A stretch of DNA of 64,000 bases, from positions 124,001 to 188,000 of the forward strand of contig NZ_QAOV01000013.1 of assembly GCF_003050925.1 (NCBI RefSeq), in the 5' to 3' direction. The notes below the pieces were generated by a model. The model was not told the DNA's origin. It ran no database searches and worked only from the letters and a program-made list of their open reading frames with translations. Source of the stretch: Pseudomonas sp. GV085. GTDB lineage: Bacteria; Pseudomonadota; Gammaproteobacteria; Pseudomonadales; Pseudomonadaceae. This document shows positions 31,860 to 40,846 of the stretch, in pieces (position 1 is the stretch's first letter; the number at the start of each line of letters is the position of its first letter). The position numbers were made by a program, and so were the translations under genes.

Positions 31860-32845
31860 GCTATGTCAGCGTCCAACATCTTCAGAAAAACTACGCGGGC
31901 ACCACGGTGTTCAGCGACATCAATTGCGAAGTCCGCAAAGGCGAATTCGTCACCCTGCTCGGCCCCTCCGGCTGCGGCAAATCCACCCTGCTGCGCTGCA
32001 TCGCCGGCCTGACCTCGGTGGATGGTGGCAAGATCCTCCTGGACAATCAGGACATCGTGCCCCTGAGCCCGCAAAAACGCGGGATCGGCATGGTGTTCCA
32101 GAGCTACGCCCTGTTCCCCAACATGAGCGTGGAGCAAAACGTCGCCTTCGGCCTGCGTATGCAGAAGGTCAACGCCGACGACAGTCAGAAGCGCGTCGCC
32201 GAAGTGTTGAAACTGGTGGAACTGAACGACTTCACCTCGCGTTATCCGCATCAATTGTCCGGCGGCCAATGCCAGCGCGTGGCTCTCGCCCGCTCGTTGG
32301 TGACCCGCCCGCGCCTGTTGCTGCTCGACGAACCGTTGTCGGCCCTGGACGCGCGGATTCGCAAGCACCTGCGCGAGCAGATCCGTCAGATCCAGCGCGA
32401 GCTGGGCTTGACCACGATTTTCGTCACACACGATCAGGAAGAAGCCCTGACCATGTCTGACCGGATTTTCCTGATGAATCAGGGAAAGATCGTACAAAGC
32501 GGCGACGCCGAAACCCTCTACACCGCGCCCGTAGATGTATTCGCGGCCGGCTTCATCGGCAACTACAACCTGCTGGACGCCGACAGCGCTTCGAAGCTGT
32601 TGCAGCGACCGATCAGCAAGCGCATCGCCATCCGCCCGGAAGCCATCGAACTGAGCCTCAATGGCGAACTGGACGCGCAGGTGCGTAGCCACAGCCTGCT
32701 GGGCAACGTGATTCGCTACCGGATCGAAGCCCGGGGCGTAGAATTGGTTGTGGACGTTCTGAACCGCTCGGCGGCCGACCTGCATCCCGACGGTCAACGT
32801 CTGGCGCTTTCCATCGATCCGACGGCCCTGTGTGAGGTAGCCTGA
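31856..32845 (+). CDS. ABC transporter ATP-binding protein
   Basis: 329-residue nucleotide-binding subunit. Walker A GPSGCGKST is at 36-44, the Q-loop follows as GMVFQSYALFP, the signature is LSGGQCQRVALARSL, Walker B is LLLLDEPLSALD and the switch histidine is in VTHDQEEALT. A C-terminal regulatory TOBE-like domain (about 245-329) is present, as in PotA/UgpC/PhnT. It energises the two permeases encoded upstream. Confidence 0.94.
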   Translation: MSYVSVQHLQKNYAGTTVFSDINCEVRKGEFVTLLGPSGCGKSTLLRCIAGLTSVDGGKILLDNQDIVPLSPQKRGIGMVFQSYALFPNMSVEQNVAFGLRMQKVNADDSQKRVAEVLKLVELNDFTSRYPHQLSGGQCQRVALARSLVTRPRLLLLDEPLSALDARIRKHLREQIRQIQRELGLTTIFVTHDQEEALTMSDRIFLMNQGKIVQSGDAETLYTAPVDVFAAGFIGNYNLLDADSASKLLQRPISKRIAIRPEAIELSLNGELDAQVRSHSLLGNVIRYRIEARGVELVVDVLNRSAADLHPDGQRLALSIDPTALCEVA

Positions 32846-32879
32846 TGACTTTGCTGACGCTGAAGAGAGAACTGCACTG

Positions 32880-33533
32880 ATGGCCCTGGCAATTTTTGAT
32901 CTGGACGAAACCCTGATCCACGGCGACTGTGCCACCCTTTGGAGCGAACAGATGGGCCGCCTGGGCTGGGTCGATCCCGAATCGTTCATGCGGCAGAACA
33001 ACGAGCTGATGGATGCCTACAGCCACGGCAAATTGCGCATGGAGGATTACATGGCCTTCAGCCTGGAGCCGATGATCGGCCGCACGCCGCAAGAGGTCGA
33101 GCATCTGGTTGGCCCATGGGTGGAAGACTTCATCGAACCGATCATCTTCAGCGATGCCACCAAAGCCATCGCCGCCCACCGCAAGGCCGGCGACCGGATT
33201 CTGGTGATATCCGCTTCGGGCACCCACCTGGTCGGCCCCATCGCCGAACGCCTGGGCATCGACGAGATCCTGGGCATCGAACTGGAAGTCGCCCACGGCG
33301 TTTACACCGGTCACACCGTTGGCACCCTGACCTACCGCGAAGGCAAGATCACCCGTTTGCTGGAATGGCTGGATGCGGAAGAGGAAAACCTCGAGGGCGC
33401 GAGCTTCTATTCCGACTCACGCAACGACCTGCCGTTGTTACTGAAAGTGGATTTTCCCCACGTGGTCAACCCCGATCCAGTGCTGCGCGAGCAGGCTGAA
33501 AAGGCTGGCTGGCCGATACATCTCTGGAAGTAA
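32880..33533 (+). CDS. HAD-IB family phosphatase
   Basis: 217-residue cytoplasmic hydrolase of the SerB/CicA-like HAD-IB group (subclass I cap). Motif I is FDLDET with nucleophile Asp7 and acid Asp9; motif II is ISASGTH near 111; motif III/IV is the KITRLLEWL lysine and SDSRNDLPLL near 177-186. It would remove phosphate from a small phosphomonoester. As last gene of the importer operon it may finish breakdown of what the upstream phosphoesterase releases. 34 bp separate it from the ATPase gene. Confidence 0.9.
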   Translation: MALAIFDLDETLIHGDCATLWSEQMGRLGWVDPESFMRQNNELMDAYSHGKLRMEDYMAFSLEPMIGRTPQEVEHLVGPWVEDFIEPIIFSDATKAIAAHRKAGDRILVISASGTHLVGPIAERLGIDEILGIELEVAHGVYTGHTVGTLTYREGKITRLLEWLDAEEENLEGASFYSDSRNDLPLLLKVDFPHVVNPDPVLREQAEKAGWPIHLWK

Positions 33534-33540
33534 CCGAAAA

Positions 33541-33609
33541 GATCGCAGCCTGCGGCAGCTCCTACATGGGAATGCAATCTCCTGTAGGAGCTGCCGCAGG
33601 CTGCGATCT
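33541..33609. repeat. REP inverted pair, opposite arm order
   Basis: GATCGCAGCCTGCGGCAGCTCCTAC comes first and its complement second, the reverse of the arrangement at 22209, 27077 and 29313. It lies between the convergent HAD and quinone oxidoreductase genes. Confidence 0.93.
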
Positions 33610-33628
33610 TTTCAAAGCCAACCCGATA

Positions 33629-34591
33629 TCAGCTCAAGCTTTCATCAATCACCAACACCACCTTCCCCGCCACGGTATTACTCGCCAGCTCGGTAAACGC
33701 TGCCTCGGCATCCTTGATCGGGAATGTCCTGGCCAGTTGCGGGCTCAACCGCCCTTCGGCGAACAACGGCCACACATGTTGACCGAGATCACTGAATAGA
33801 TCCGCCTTGAACTGATCATCACGGCTGCGCAGGGTCGAGCCCAGCAACTGCACACGCTTGGCCAGCACCTGGGCCAGATCCAGCTTGGCCTCTCGGCCGC
33901 CCATCAGGCCGATCAACACCCAACGGCCATCCTGCGCGAGCAGCTTGAGGTTCAATGCCGCGTAATTACCACCCACCGGGTCGAGAATCACGTCGAACGG
34001 CCCCAGATCCCGCAGACTCTCCAGATCGCCATCGCGCACCACGCCGCCCTGGGCGCCCAGCGCTTCGCAGTACGCCAGTCGCTCGGCGGAGCCGACGCTG
34101 ACCCAGCACGGGTTACCGAAGGCCTTGCACAGCTGAATAGCCGCTGAACCAATTCCACTTGCTCCGGCGTGCAGCAGAACTTTCTGACCCGGCTTGAGCG
34201 CAGCCAGTTGAAACAAATTCAGCCAGACCGTTGCATAGACTTCGGGCAGTGCTGCCGCTTCGACCAGTGACACTCCATCGGGAACCGGCAGCACGTGCCG
34301 CCCGTCGACAACCACTTCTTCGGCCATGCCGCCCCCGGCCAGCAAGGCGCAAACCCGATCACCAATCTGCCAGGAGGACCCGGCGCCCACCTCACTGATC
34401 ACGCCCGAGCACTCTAGACCAAGCACTTGGCTGGCCCCTGGCGGCGGCGGATAAAGGCCGGCTTTCTGTAATAAATCGGCGCGATTGAGGCCCGCTGCCG
34501 ACACTCGAATACGAACTTGTCCTACATCACATGCAGGACTCGGCTCATCAACCCATACCACTTGACCGTCAACGCCTTGCAATGCTTTCAC
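33629..34591 (-). CDS. NAD(P)H quinone oxidoreductase (MDR family, PIG3-like)
   Basis: 320-residue zinc-free medium-chain reductase. A GroES-like domain (about 1-125, with GLNRADLLQKAGLYPPPPGASQVLGLECSG) precedes a Rossmann domain (about 130-260) with the nucleotide loop HAGASGIGSAAIQL. It reduces quinones or alkenals with NADPH. The N-terminal segment VRIRVSAAGLNRADL is typical of the TP53I3/QOR group. It is convergent with the importer operon and monocistronic. Confidence 0.92.
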   Translation of the reverse strand: MKALQGVDGQVVWVDEPSPACDVGQVRIRVSAAGLNRADLLQKAGLYPPPPGASQVLGLECSGVISEVGAGSSWQIGDRVCALLAGGGMAEEVVVDGRHVLPVPDGVSLVEAAALPEVYATVWLNLFQLAALKPGQKVLLHAGASGIGSAAIQLCKAFGNPCWVSVGSAERLAYCEALGAQGGVVRDGDLESLRDLGPFDVILDPVGGNYAALNLKLLAQDGRWVLIGLMGGREAKLDLAQVLAKRVQLLGSTLRSRDDQFKADLFSDLGQHVWPLFAEGRLSPQLARTFPIKDAEAAFTELASNTVAGKVVLVIDESLS

Positions 34592-34696
34592 AGTGCCTCC
34601 ATAGTGAGTCTGGACTGAGCCCGAAGCTATAGCGTCGGGCTTTTTGCATTATGCGACCGGTTCCCAAAGATCCGGCGACTTCAAAGACGGCCTAAT

Positions 34697-36811
34697 ATGC
34701 GTTATCAATTGTCCCCGCGTCGAATCAGCATGAAGCATCTGTTCCCCAGCACTGCCCTCGCTTTATTCATCGGTATCGGCTTGCTGCCGATGTCGAGCAA
34801 TACATTCGCAGCCAATAGCTGGGACAAGCTTCAACCCGATCGTGACGAAGTGATCGCCAGTCTGAACGTCGTGGAGTTGCTCAAACGCCACCACTACAGC
34901 AAGCCGCCACTCGATGACGCGCGCTCTGTGATCATCTACGACAGCTACCTCAAGCTGCTGGATCCGTCGCGCAGCTACTTCATGGCCAGCGACATTGCCG
35001 AATTCGACAAGTGGAAGACGCAGTTCGACGACTTCCTCAAGAGTGGCGACCTGAACGCAGGGTTCACCATCTACAAGCGCTACCTGGACCGCGTAAAGGC
35101 GCGTCTGGACTTCGCCCTTGCCGAGCTGGGCAAAGGCGTCGACAAGATCGACTTCACCACCAAGGAAACCTTGCTGATCGACCGCAAGGACGCCCCTTGG
35201 CTCAAATCCACCGCAGAACTCGACGACCTGTGGCGCAAACGCGTCAAGGATGAAGTGCTGCGGATGAAGATCGCCGGCAAAGAGCCCAAGCAGATCCAGG
35301 AAACCCTGACCAAGCGCTACAAGAACCAGTTGGCACGCCTGGACCAGACCCGCGCGGAAGACATCTTCCAGGCGTACATCAATACCTTCGCCATGTCCTA
35401 CGACCCGCACACCAATTATCTGTCGCCGGATAACGCGGAGAACTTCGACATCAACATGAGCCTGTCCCTCGAGGGCATCGGCGCCGTGTTGCAGAGCGAT
35501 AACGACCAGGTGAAAGTCGTACGCCTGGTGCCGGCAGGTCCGGCGGACAAGACCAAGCAGGTTGCACCGGCCGACAAGATCATCGGCGTTGCCCAGGGCA
35601 ACAAGGAGATGGTCGACGTGGTGGGCTGGCGCCTGGACGAAGTGGTCAAGCTGATCCGTGGTCCGAAAGGCACCATTGTGCGCCTGGAAGTCATCCCGGC
35701 CAGCAATGCGCCGAACGACCAGACCACCAAGATCGTGCCGATCACCCGTGAAGCGGTGAAGCTCGAAGATCAGGCCGTGAAGAAATCGGTCTTGAATCTG
35801 AAGCAGGACGGCAAGGACTACAAGCTCGGCATCATCGAAATCCCGGCGTTCTATCTGGACTTCAAGGCCTTCCGTGCCGGCGACCCGGACTACAAGAGCA
35901 CCACCCGCGACGTCAAGAAACTGCTGACCGAGTTGCAGAAAGAGAAAGTCGACGGCGTGGTCATCGACCTGCGTAACAACGGCGGCGGTTCCTTGCAAGA
36001 GGCCACCGAGCTGACCAGTCTGTTCATCGATAAAGGCCCGACCGTGCTCGTGCGTAACGCCGATGGCCGCGTCGATGTCCTGGAAGATGAAAACCCGGGC
36101 GCATTCTACAAAGGCCCGATGGCATTGCTGGTCAACCGCTTGTCCGCCTCGGCATCGGAGATTTTTGCCGGCGCCATGCAGGACTACCACCGCGCACTGA
36201 TCATCGGTGGCCAGACCTTCGGCAAAGGCACCGTGCAGACCATTCAGCCGCTCAACCATGGCGAACTGAAACTGACCCTGGCCAAGTTCTACCGGGTTTC
36301 CGGGCAGAGCACCCAGCATCAGGGCGTCTTGCCGGACATCGATTACCCGTCGATCATCGACACCAAGGAAATCGGTGAAAGCGCCCTGCCGGAAGCCATG
36401 CCATGGGACACCATCAAGGCCGCCATCAAGCCTGCGCTGGATCCGTTCAAGCCGTACATTTCGCAGCTCAAGTCCGAACATGACGTGCGTACGGCCAAGG
36501 ATGCAGAGTTCGTGTTCATCCGCGACAAGCTGGCCCTGGCGCAGAAACTGATGTTGGAAAAAACCGTCAGCCTCAATGAAGCCGAGCGTCGTGCCCAGCA
36601 CGCCGACATCGAAGCCAAACAGCTGACCATGGAAAACATCCGTCGCAAGGCCAAGGGCGAAGAACCACTCAAAGAGCTGAAGAAAGAAGACGAGGACGTT
36701 ATTGCGGCCGAAGCTGACAAGACCAAACCGGAAGACGATGCCTACCTCAGCGAAACCGGGCGGATTCTGCTGGATTACCTGAAACTCAACACGGCAGTGG
36801 CCAAGCACTGA
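34697..36811 (+). CDS. prc: Carboxy-terminal processing (tail-specific) protease Prc
   Basis: Periplasmic S41 protease that degrades proteins with nonpolar C-termini; in P. aeruginosa the homologue AlgO affects alginate control. 704 residues from ATG 34697; an internal ATG at 34730 gives 693 residues and a signal peptide starting MKHLFPSTALAL, so it may be the true start. A PDZ domain lies at about 235-330. The catalytic pair is Ser485 in NRLSASASEIFAG and Lys510 in FGKGTVQ (numbered from 34697). A strong terminator follows. Confidence 0.94.
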   Translation: MRYQLSPRRISMKHLFPSTALALFIGIGLLPMSSNTFAANSWDKLQPDRDEVIASLNVVELLKRHHYSKPPLDDARSVIIYDSYLKLLDPSRSYFMASDIAEFDKWKTQFDDFLKSGDLNAGFTIYKRYLDRVKARLDFALAELGKGVDKIDFTTKETLLIDRKDAPWLKSTAELDDLWRKRVKDEVLRMKIAGKEPKQIQETLTKRYKNQLARLDQTRAEDIFQAYINTFAMSYDPHTNYLSPDNAENFDINMSLSLEGIGAVLQSDNDQVKVVRLVPAGPADKTKQVAPADKIIGVAQGNKEMVDVVGWRLDEVVKLIRGPKGTIVRLEVIPASNAPNDQTTKIVPITREAVKLEDQAVKKSVLNLKQDGKDYKLGIIEIPAFYLDFKAFRAGDPDYKSTTRDVKKLLTELQKEKVDGVVIDLRNNGGGSLQEATELTSLFIDKGPTVLVRNADGRVDVLEDENPGAFYKGPMALLVNRLSASASEIFAGAMQDYHRALIIGGQTFGKGTVQTIQPLNHGELKLTLAKFYRVSGQSTQHQGVLPDIDYPSIIDTKEIGESALPEAMPWDTIKAAIKPALDPFKPYISQLKSEHDVRTAKDAEFVFIRDKLALAQKLMLEKTVSLNEAERRAQHADIEAKQLTMENIRRKAKGEEPLKELKKEDEDVIAAEADKTKPEDDAYLSETGRILLDYLKLNTAVAKH

Positions 36812-36892
36812 GTTTTTACATACAGCTGATGGCAATTTAATGTTAACGCCCCCGAAGCGTCATCAAACAGTCATCGTTCTGTCGTGAAATAA

Positions 36893-36939
36893 AGGACCGG
36901 GCGTGCTCTTTACCAAGGGCACGCCCGGTCCTTTTTTTA
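36893..36939 (+). terminator. Strong rho-independent terminator after prc
   Basis: An 18-bp GC-rich stem (AGGACCGGGCGTGC arm) with a four-base loop is followed by seven T residues. Confidence 0.92.
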
Positions 36940-36954
36940 TCGCCAGAGATCGCC

Positions 36955-38745
36955 ATGACCACAACCGAACAGCTGAGTGCATTGAGCTCGATCCTGACTC
37001 AAAGCGGTTTGCACAGCCTGTTCCAGCCGATCATCAGCCTCTCTGAACGGCGCATTCTCGGCTACGAAGCCCTCAGTCGCGGCCCGTCCAACAATCCTCT
37101 GCACTCCCCTGTCGCCCTGTTCGCCGTCGCCCGTCAGGCCGGACGTCTGAGCGAGCTGGAAATTGCCTGCCGCGAGAGCGCTTGCCGACGCTTCAATGAA
37201 CAGCAATTGCCTGGCTTGTTGTTCCTTAACGTATCCCCGGAATCCCTGCTTGAAGCGGCCCATCAACCGGGGCGCACCTTGCAACTGCTGCAAGACTTCG
37301 GCATCCCTGCGAGCCAGGTGGTCATCGAGTTGACTGAACAAACGCCAACGGATGATTTCCAGCTGCTGCAAACCGCCCTGCATCACTATCGGGCGATGGG
37401 GTTTTCGATTGCGCTGGATGATCTGGGGGCGGGCTATTCGAGTTTGAGGTTGTGGTCCGAGCTGCGGCCGGATTACGTGAAAATTGACCGGCACTTCATT
37501 GATGGCATTCATCAGGATGCGCTCAAGCGTGAATTCGTCGGCTCGATCCTGCAAATCGCCAAGGCCTCGCGGGCGCAAGTCATCGCCGAAGGTATCGAAC
37601 TGCCGGAAGAGCTCACGGTGCTGACCGAAATGGGCGTGGACCTGGTGCAGGGTTACCTGCTCTGCCGCCCCCAGGAACACCCACCGCGGGATGCCCGGGC
37701 AATGATGCCCCGACAGGACAGCATCGCCGTTGTACTGAGCGAAGACGGCAGTGACCTCAGCGCCCTGCTCAACGAGCAACCCGCGGTGAACCGCGACACC
37801 CCCACCGCCACGGTGCTCGAAACCTTTCGCCGCCAGGCCAACCTGAACTCGCTGGCGGTCCTGAATGAACAGAGTCAGCCCTGCGGCATTGTTCATCGTC
37901 ATTCGCTCTCCGACGTCCTGCTCAAGCCCTTTGCCACCGACCTGTTCGCCCGCAAACCGATCAGCCGCTTGATGAGCGATGACTTCCTCGCCGTCGAGCT
38001 GAGTCAGTCACTGCAACAGGTCAGTCGCCTGATCACCAGCCGTGCCCGCCAGCGCATCGAAGAAGATTTCATCATCACGCTCAATGGCGGCTATCTCGGG
38101 CTTGGCCGGGTGATTGACGTGCTCAAGTTGATTACCGAACTGAAGATCCAGCAGGCCCGCTACGCCAACCCGCTGACCTTGCTGCCGGGCAACGTGCCGA
38201 TCCAGCAATGCCTGACACGGCTGCTGCAACAGCAACGGGAATCGGTGATCTGCTACGTGGACATCGACAGTTTCAAGCCTTTCAACGACATCTACGGCTA
38301 CGGCCGCGGCGACGAAGTCTTGCTGTGCCTGGCGCAATGCCTGAACGACCGCGTCGACCCGGCTCGCGACTTTGTCGGCCACATCGGCGGTGATGACTTC
38401 CTGCTGGTGCTCGGCCCGCAAGACTGGCGCAAACGTTTGAACCAGTTGCTCGACGACTTCCAGAGCCAGTGCCGGCGCTTCTACCGCAGCGAACACCTGG
38501 AAGCCGGCTGCTTCATCGCACCGAATCGCCAGGGCCAGCGCCAGGAGTTTGCGCTGTTGTCGCTGTCGATCGGGGTGGTGCATCTGCATCCACAGGCTTG
38601 TGAACAACTCGATGCGAGCCAGTTGGCCGAGATGGCATCACAGGCCAAGCACCATGCGAAGAGTGTGCAAGGGTATAGCGTGCATGTGATTGATAGCCTG
38701 GCGGCACCGGAGCCCAAAGCGGTTTGGCTGACGGGGCAGCGCTGA
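36955..38745 (+). CDS. EAL-CBS-GGDEF c-di-GMP signalling protein
   Basis: 596 residues, order EAL (about 10-240), a CBS-pair region (about 265-395) and GGDEF (about 420-580). The phosphodiesterase residues look complete: YEALSRG, NVSPE, ELTEQ, DDLGAGYSSL, KIDRHF, AEGIE and QGYLL. The cyclase signature is GGDDF, and the five-residue-upstream I-site reads PARD rather than RxxD. It is therefore probably an active phosphodiesterase with a cyclase-like domain of uncertain activity. No membrane segment, so cytoplasmic. Confidence 0.93.
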   Translation: MTTTEQLSALSSILTQSGLHSLFQPIISLSERRILGYEALSRGPSNNPLHSPVALFAVARQAGRLSELEIACRESACRRFNEQQLPGLLFLNVSPESLLEAAHQPGRTLQLLQDFGIPASQVVIELTEQTPTDDFQLLQTALHHYRAMGFSIALDDLGAGYSSLRLWSELRPDYVKIDRHFIDGIHQDALKREFVGSILQIAKASRAQVIAEGIELPEELTVLTEMGVDLVQGYLLCRPQEHPPRDARAMMPRQDSIAVVLSEDGSDLSALLNEQPAVNRDTPTATVLETFRRQANLNSLAVLNEQSQPCGIVHRHSLSDVLLKPFATDLFARKPISRLMSDDFLAVELSQSLQQVSRLITSRARQRIEEDFIITLNGGYLGLGRVIDVLKLITELKIQQARYANPLTLLPGNVPIQQCLTRLLQQQRESVICYVDIDSFKPFNDIYGYGRGDEVLLCLAQCLNDRVDPARDFVGHIGGDDFLLVLGPQDWRKRLNQLLDDFQSQCRRFYRSEHLEAGCFIAPNRQGQRQEFALLSLSIGVVHLHPQACEQLDASQLAEMASQAKHHAKSVQGYSVHVIDSLAAPEPKAVWLTGQR

Positions 38746-38765
38746 CTGATCTGACGCCCCCCCCT

Positions 38766-38788
38766 GTAGGAGCTGGCTTGTCAGCGAA
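38766..38788. repeat. Single REP copy
   Basis: One GTAGGAGCTGGCTTGTCAGCGA copy without a facing partner, just after the EAL-GGDEF gene. Confidence 0.8.
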
Positions 38789-38912
38789 GACGCCAGATCA
38801 AACAACCTGAATCTCGATTTGATCCCCACCTATATCCTTCAAGAAGGCCTGGACCGCAACCGTCGCCCGGTCACGTCGAGCACATCACAACTATCACCCG
38901 GCAGCCTTGGGG

Positions 38913-39320
38913 TTATAGGTCAGTCTCGCGAGACGCCAGCTCTTGCAACTTGATCGCCGCCAACGGATGCCCGGCCTTCGCTGCAATCTCCCAGAACCGC
39001 ACTGCTTCAACCGGGTCCGGAGCCTTGCTCGCCGTCCCGGCCAGGCTGATCACGCCCACTTGATACGCCGCCTTGCCATCGCCCGCCAACGCCGCCAGGC
39101 GCAACAAACGCACGCCCTCCTCACGAGCACCGAGGCCGACGCCGCGAAACGTCAGGATGTGCCCATAGAAGCTCTGGGCGCCGACATCGCCCAGGTTGGC
39201 CATGCGTGCGAACTGACCTTCGAGCCAGCGCCAGCCACGTGGCTGACGGACAAACCATGGCCAGTGAAACAATCGGCGCGCGAGCCAGTAACCGGCCCGT
39301 GCCTTGAGTTGTAAAAACAC
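38913..39320 (-). CDS. Sel1-repeat protein
   Basis: 135 residues with two Sel1-like helical repeats (about 44-80 and 81-118; the LRLAALAGDGKAAYQVG and EIAAKAGHPLAA segments). Such repeats mediate protein contacts. The start GTG at 39320 immediately follows the stop of the upstream gene (TGAGTG), so translation is coupled. It is the third gene of a compact unit with an HTH protein. Function unknown. Confidence 0.82.
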   Translation of the reverse strand: MFLQLKARAGYWLARRLFHWPWFVRQPRGWRWLEGQFARMANLGDVGAQSFYGHILTFRGVGLGAREEGVRLLRLAALAGDGKAAYQVGVISLAGTASKAPDPVEAVRFWEIAAKAGHPLAAIKLQELASRETDL

Positions 39321-39692
39321 TCAGGCCTCAGCCGATTCCGGGTATTCGTACTCGAACACCCGCACCACTTCCGAAGCATGCCAGGACGCGGCGGCAACGC
39401 CGTCCGACGGCCCGGAAAAACGTCCGAGACGCTCGACACACTCAAAGAATCCGGTGCGCGGCAAGCGGCTGGCGCCCTGACTGATCACCAGTGAACTGCG
39501 CAATGGCTGCTCCGCCCTGGCGTCCAGCGCCGCCAGATGCTCAAGGGCCGCTGTCAGGGTTTGCATGGCCGGAGTCGGCAACTGCAAACGTTCCAGTAAT
39601 GCCCGATAAGTCAGGAGATGGCGCTGACGACGCGCCTGATCCAGTTCGCCCAGCAATCCGTCCCAATGTTGACGACTGATGCGTACGCTCAC
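39321..39692 (-). CDS. Hypothetical protein in the HTH three-gene unit
   Basis: 123 residues, rich in leucine, alanine and arginine at the start (LLGELDQARRQRHLLTYRALLERL) and probably helical there. The C-terminal half is more varied and ends in an acidic EYEYPESAEA tail. GTG start at 39692 overlaps the HTH stop by four bases (GTGA). I recognise no family. Coupling to an HTH protein with an antitoxin-like N-terminus makes a regulatory or toxin-like partner conceivable, but no catalytic motif is visible. Confidence 0.75.
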   Translation of the reverse strand: MSVRISRQHWDGLLGELDQARRQRHLLTYRALLERLQLPTPAMQTLTAALEHLAALDARAEQPLRSSLVISQGASRLPRTGFFECVERLGRFSGPSDGVAAASWHASEVVRVFEYEYPESAEA

Positions 39693-40030
39693 GATTCATC
39701 CCTCCACCCCGGCACCGTCAACTCCCAAGCCAGGCTGCGCCGAATCGCGGCGTCGGGCAGACGCTCGCCACTTTCGATCATGGCCAGGTAAGACGGGCTG
39801 ATGCCTACCGTGCGGGCCAGCGCCTCGATGGCGATGCCCTTTCCTTCGCGCAAACTGCGTAGTTGATCCAGACCCGGAAGAATCGCGTCTGGTGTTGCCG
39901 CCCGAAGCTTCGTGGCCTCAGGCGACGCTTGCTCCTTGATGCCTGCTGCTTTCAGTAACGCCTGATACTGAGCCCATGGCAGAACCGCATATTCGGGCTC
40001 GCCTTCGCGTGTAATTATCTGAATATCCAT
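39689..40030 (-). CDS. XRE-family HTH protein with antitoxin-like N-terminus
   Basis: 113 residues. The N-terminal 30 residues (MDIQIITREGEPEYAVLPWAQY) resemble the short beta-rich start of Phd/YefM-like antitoxins. Residues about 60-105 form a Cro/C1-type helix-turn-helix (EALARTVGISPSYLAMIESGERLP). It probably binds DNA and controls its own unit. ATG at 40030. It heads a coupled three-gene operon ending at 38913. Confidence 0.85.
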   Translation of the reverse strand: MDIQIITREGEPEYAVLPWAQYQALLKAAGIKEQASPEATKLRAATPDAILPGLDQLRSLREGKGIAIEALARTVGISPSYLAMIESGERLPDAAIRRSLAWELTVPGWRDES

Positions 40031-40144
40031 GACTACCCCGTAGGACAACAACACTTAGCGAGTCAGCACTTTTCCCTAGAAGTGTAATCCTAACAGCGGC
40101 CAAGGTCGCGGGGGGCATCAATCTGTGAACAGGTCGCAATCGAC

Positions 40145-40600
40145 TCAGTGTTTTTTCGGACCTTGAAGTTGCAGTTGCTCGGGGGTATCAGGCAGGCGCT
40201 CAACCACCGCGAGTTTCTCCGGCACCTGCCGTTTGCGCCAGGCGCGAAAGGCATTGAGTTCGTCGTCGAGCACTTTCATAAGCCACGCCAATACCGCGAT
40301 GTCATCGAGCATGCCGAACACCGGAATGAAATCCGGGATCGCATCCACCGGGCTGAGGAAGTACATCAGGCCCGCGACGACCGAAACCAGCGCCCTGGGG
40401 CTGATGGCGCGATATTCACCACGCCAGTAGGCCAGGCAGAGTGCCTGCAACAGCTTCAAGTCATCCTTGAGTTTGCCTAGTCGGTTGCCCTGGCTCGCGC
40501 CCTTGCTGGCGACTGCGAACAACAGGGTCGGCAATCGGCCGCGTGCCAGCAGACGTCCGGCCAGCGGCAGGAAACGAGCAAAATTCCAGGGTGCTTTCAT
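40145..40600 (-). CDS. YkvA-family (DUF1232) membrane protein
   Basis: 151 residues. The DUF1232 signature is MYFLSPVDAIPDFIPVFGMLDDIAVLAWL at about 82-110, containing two hydrophobic segments. The C-terminal 30 residues are polar. Function of the family is unknown. The ATG at 40600 is chosen because of the excellent GGGAGGAATC ribosome-binding site; a longer frame would run into the DnaA-box palindrome upstream. Confidence 0.88.
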   Translation of the reverse strand: MKAPWNFARFLPLAGRLLARGRLPTLLFAVASKGASQGNRLGKLKDDLKLLQALCLAYWRGEYRAISPRALVSVVAGLMYFLSPVDAIPDFIPVFGMLDDIAVLAWLMKVLDDELNAFRAWRKRQVPEKLAVVERLPDTPEQLQLQGPKKH

Positions 40601-40618
40601 GATTCCTCCCGTTGAAAT

Positions 40619-40643
40619 GTTATCCACACAAATTGTGGATAAC
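40619..40643. promoter_or_regulatory. Inverted pair of consensus DnaA boxes
   Basis: GTTATCCACA and TGTGGATAAC are perfect inverted 10-base arms around a five-base spacer. Each arm contains the exact DnaA box TTATCCACA. It lies 19 bp upstream of the YkvA start, so DnaA binding could affect that promoter. Confidence 0.6.
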
Positions 40644-40846
40644 CTTGTGAACAGAGCTGCTTTTCAGCGCTGCAAGCCCCGTTTTACAAGGCCTGCGTTC
40701 AGATCGGGCGTTTTTTACCCATCAAAAAAAACCTATAATTTCATTGACTTGGCGGACTTGTACGGCTAACGCCAACGTCTACTATGCCTGAGACTCCGGC
40801 CTGGAGCGTCTGTTCGTTTTGTTTACCTGTGCCAAACGCCAGATGC

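Noticed and set aside
34763..36835. 690-codon frame antisense to prc
   Set aside because: A mirror of the high-GC third-codon pattern of prc; its translation lacks any recognisable motif.
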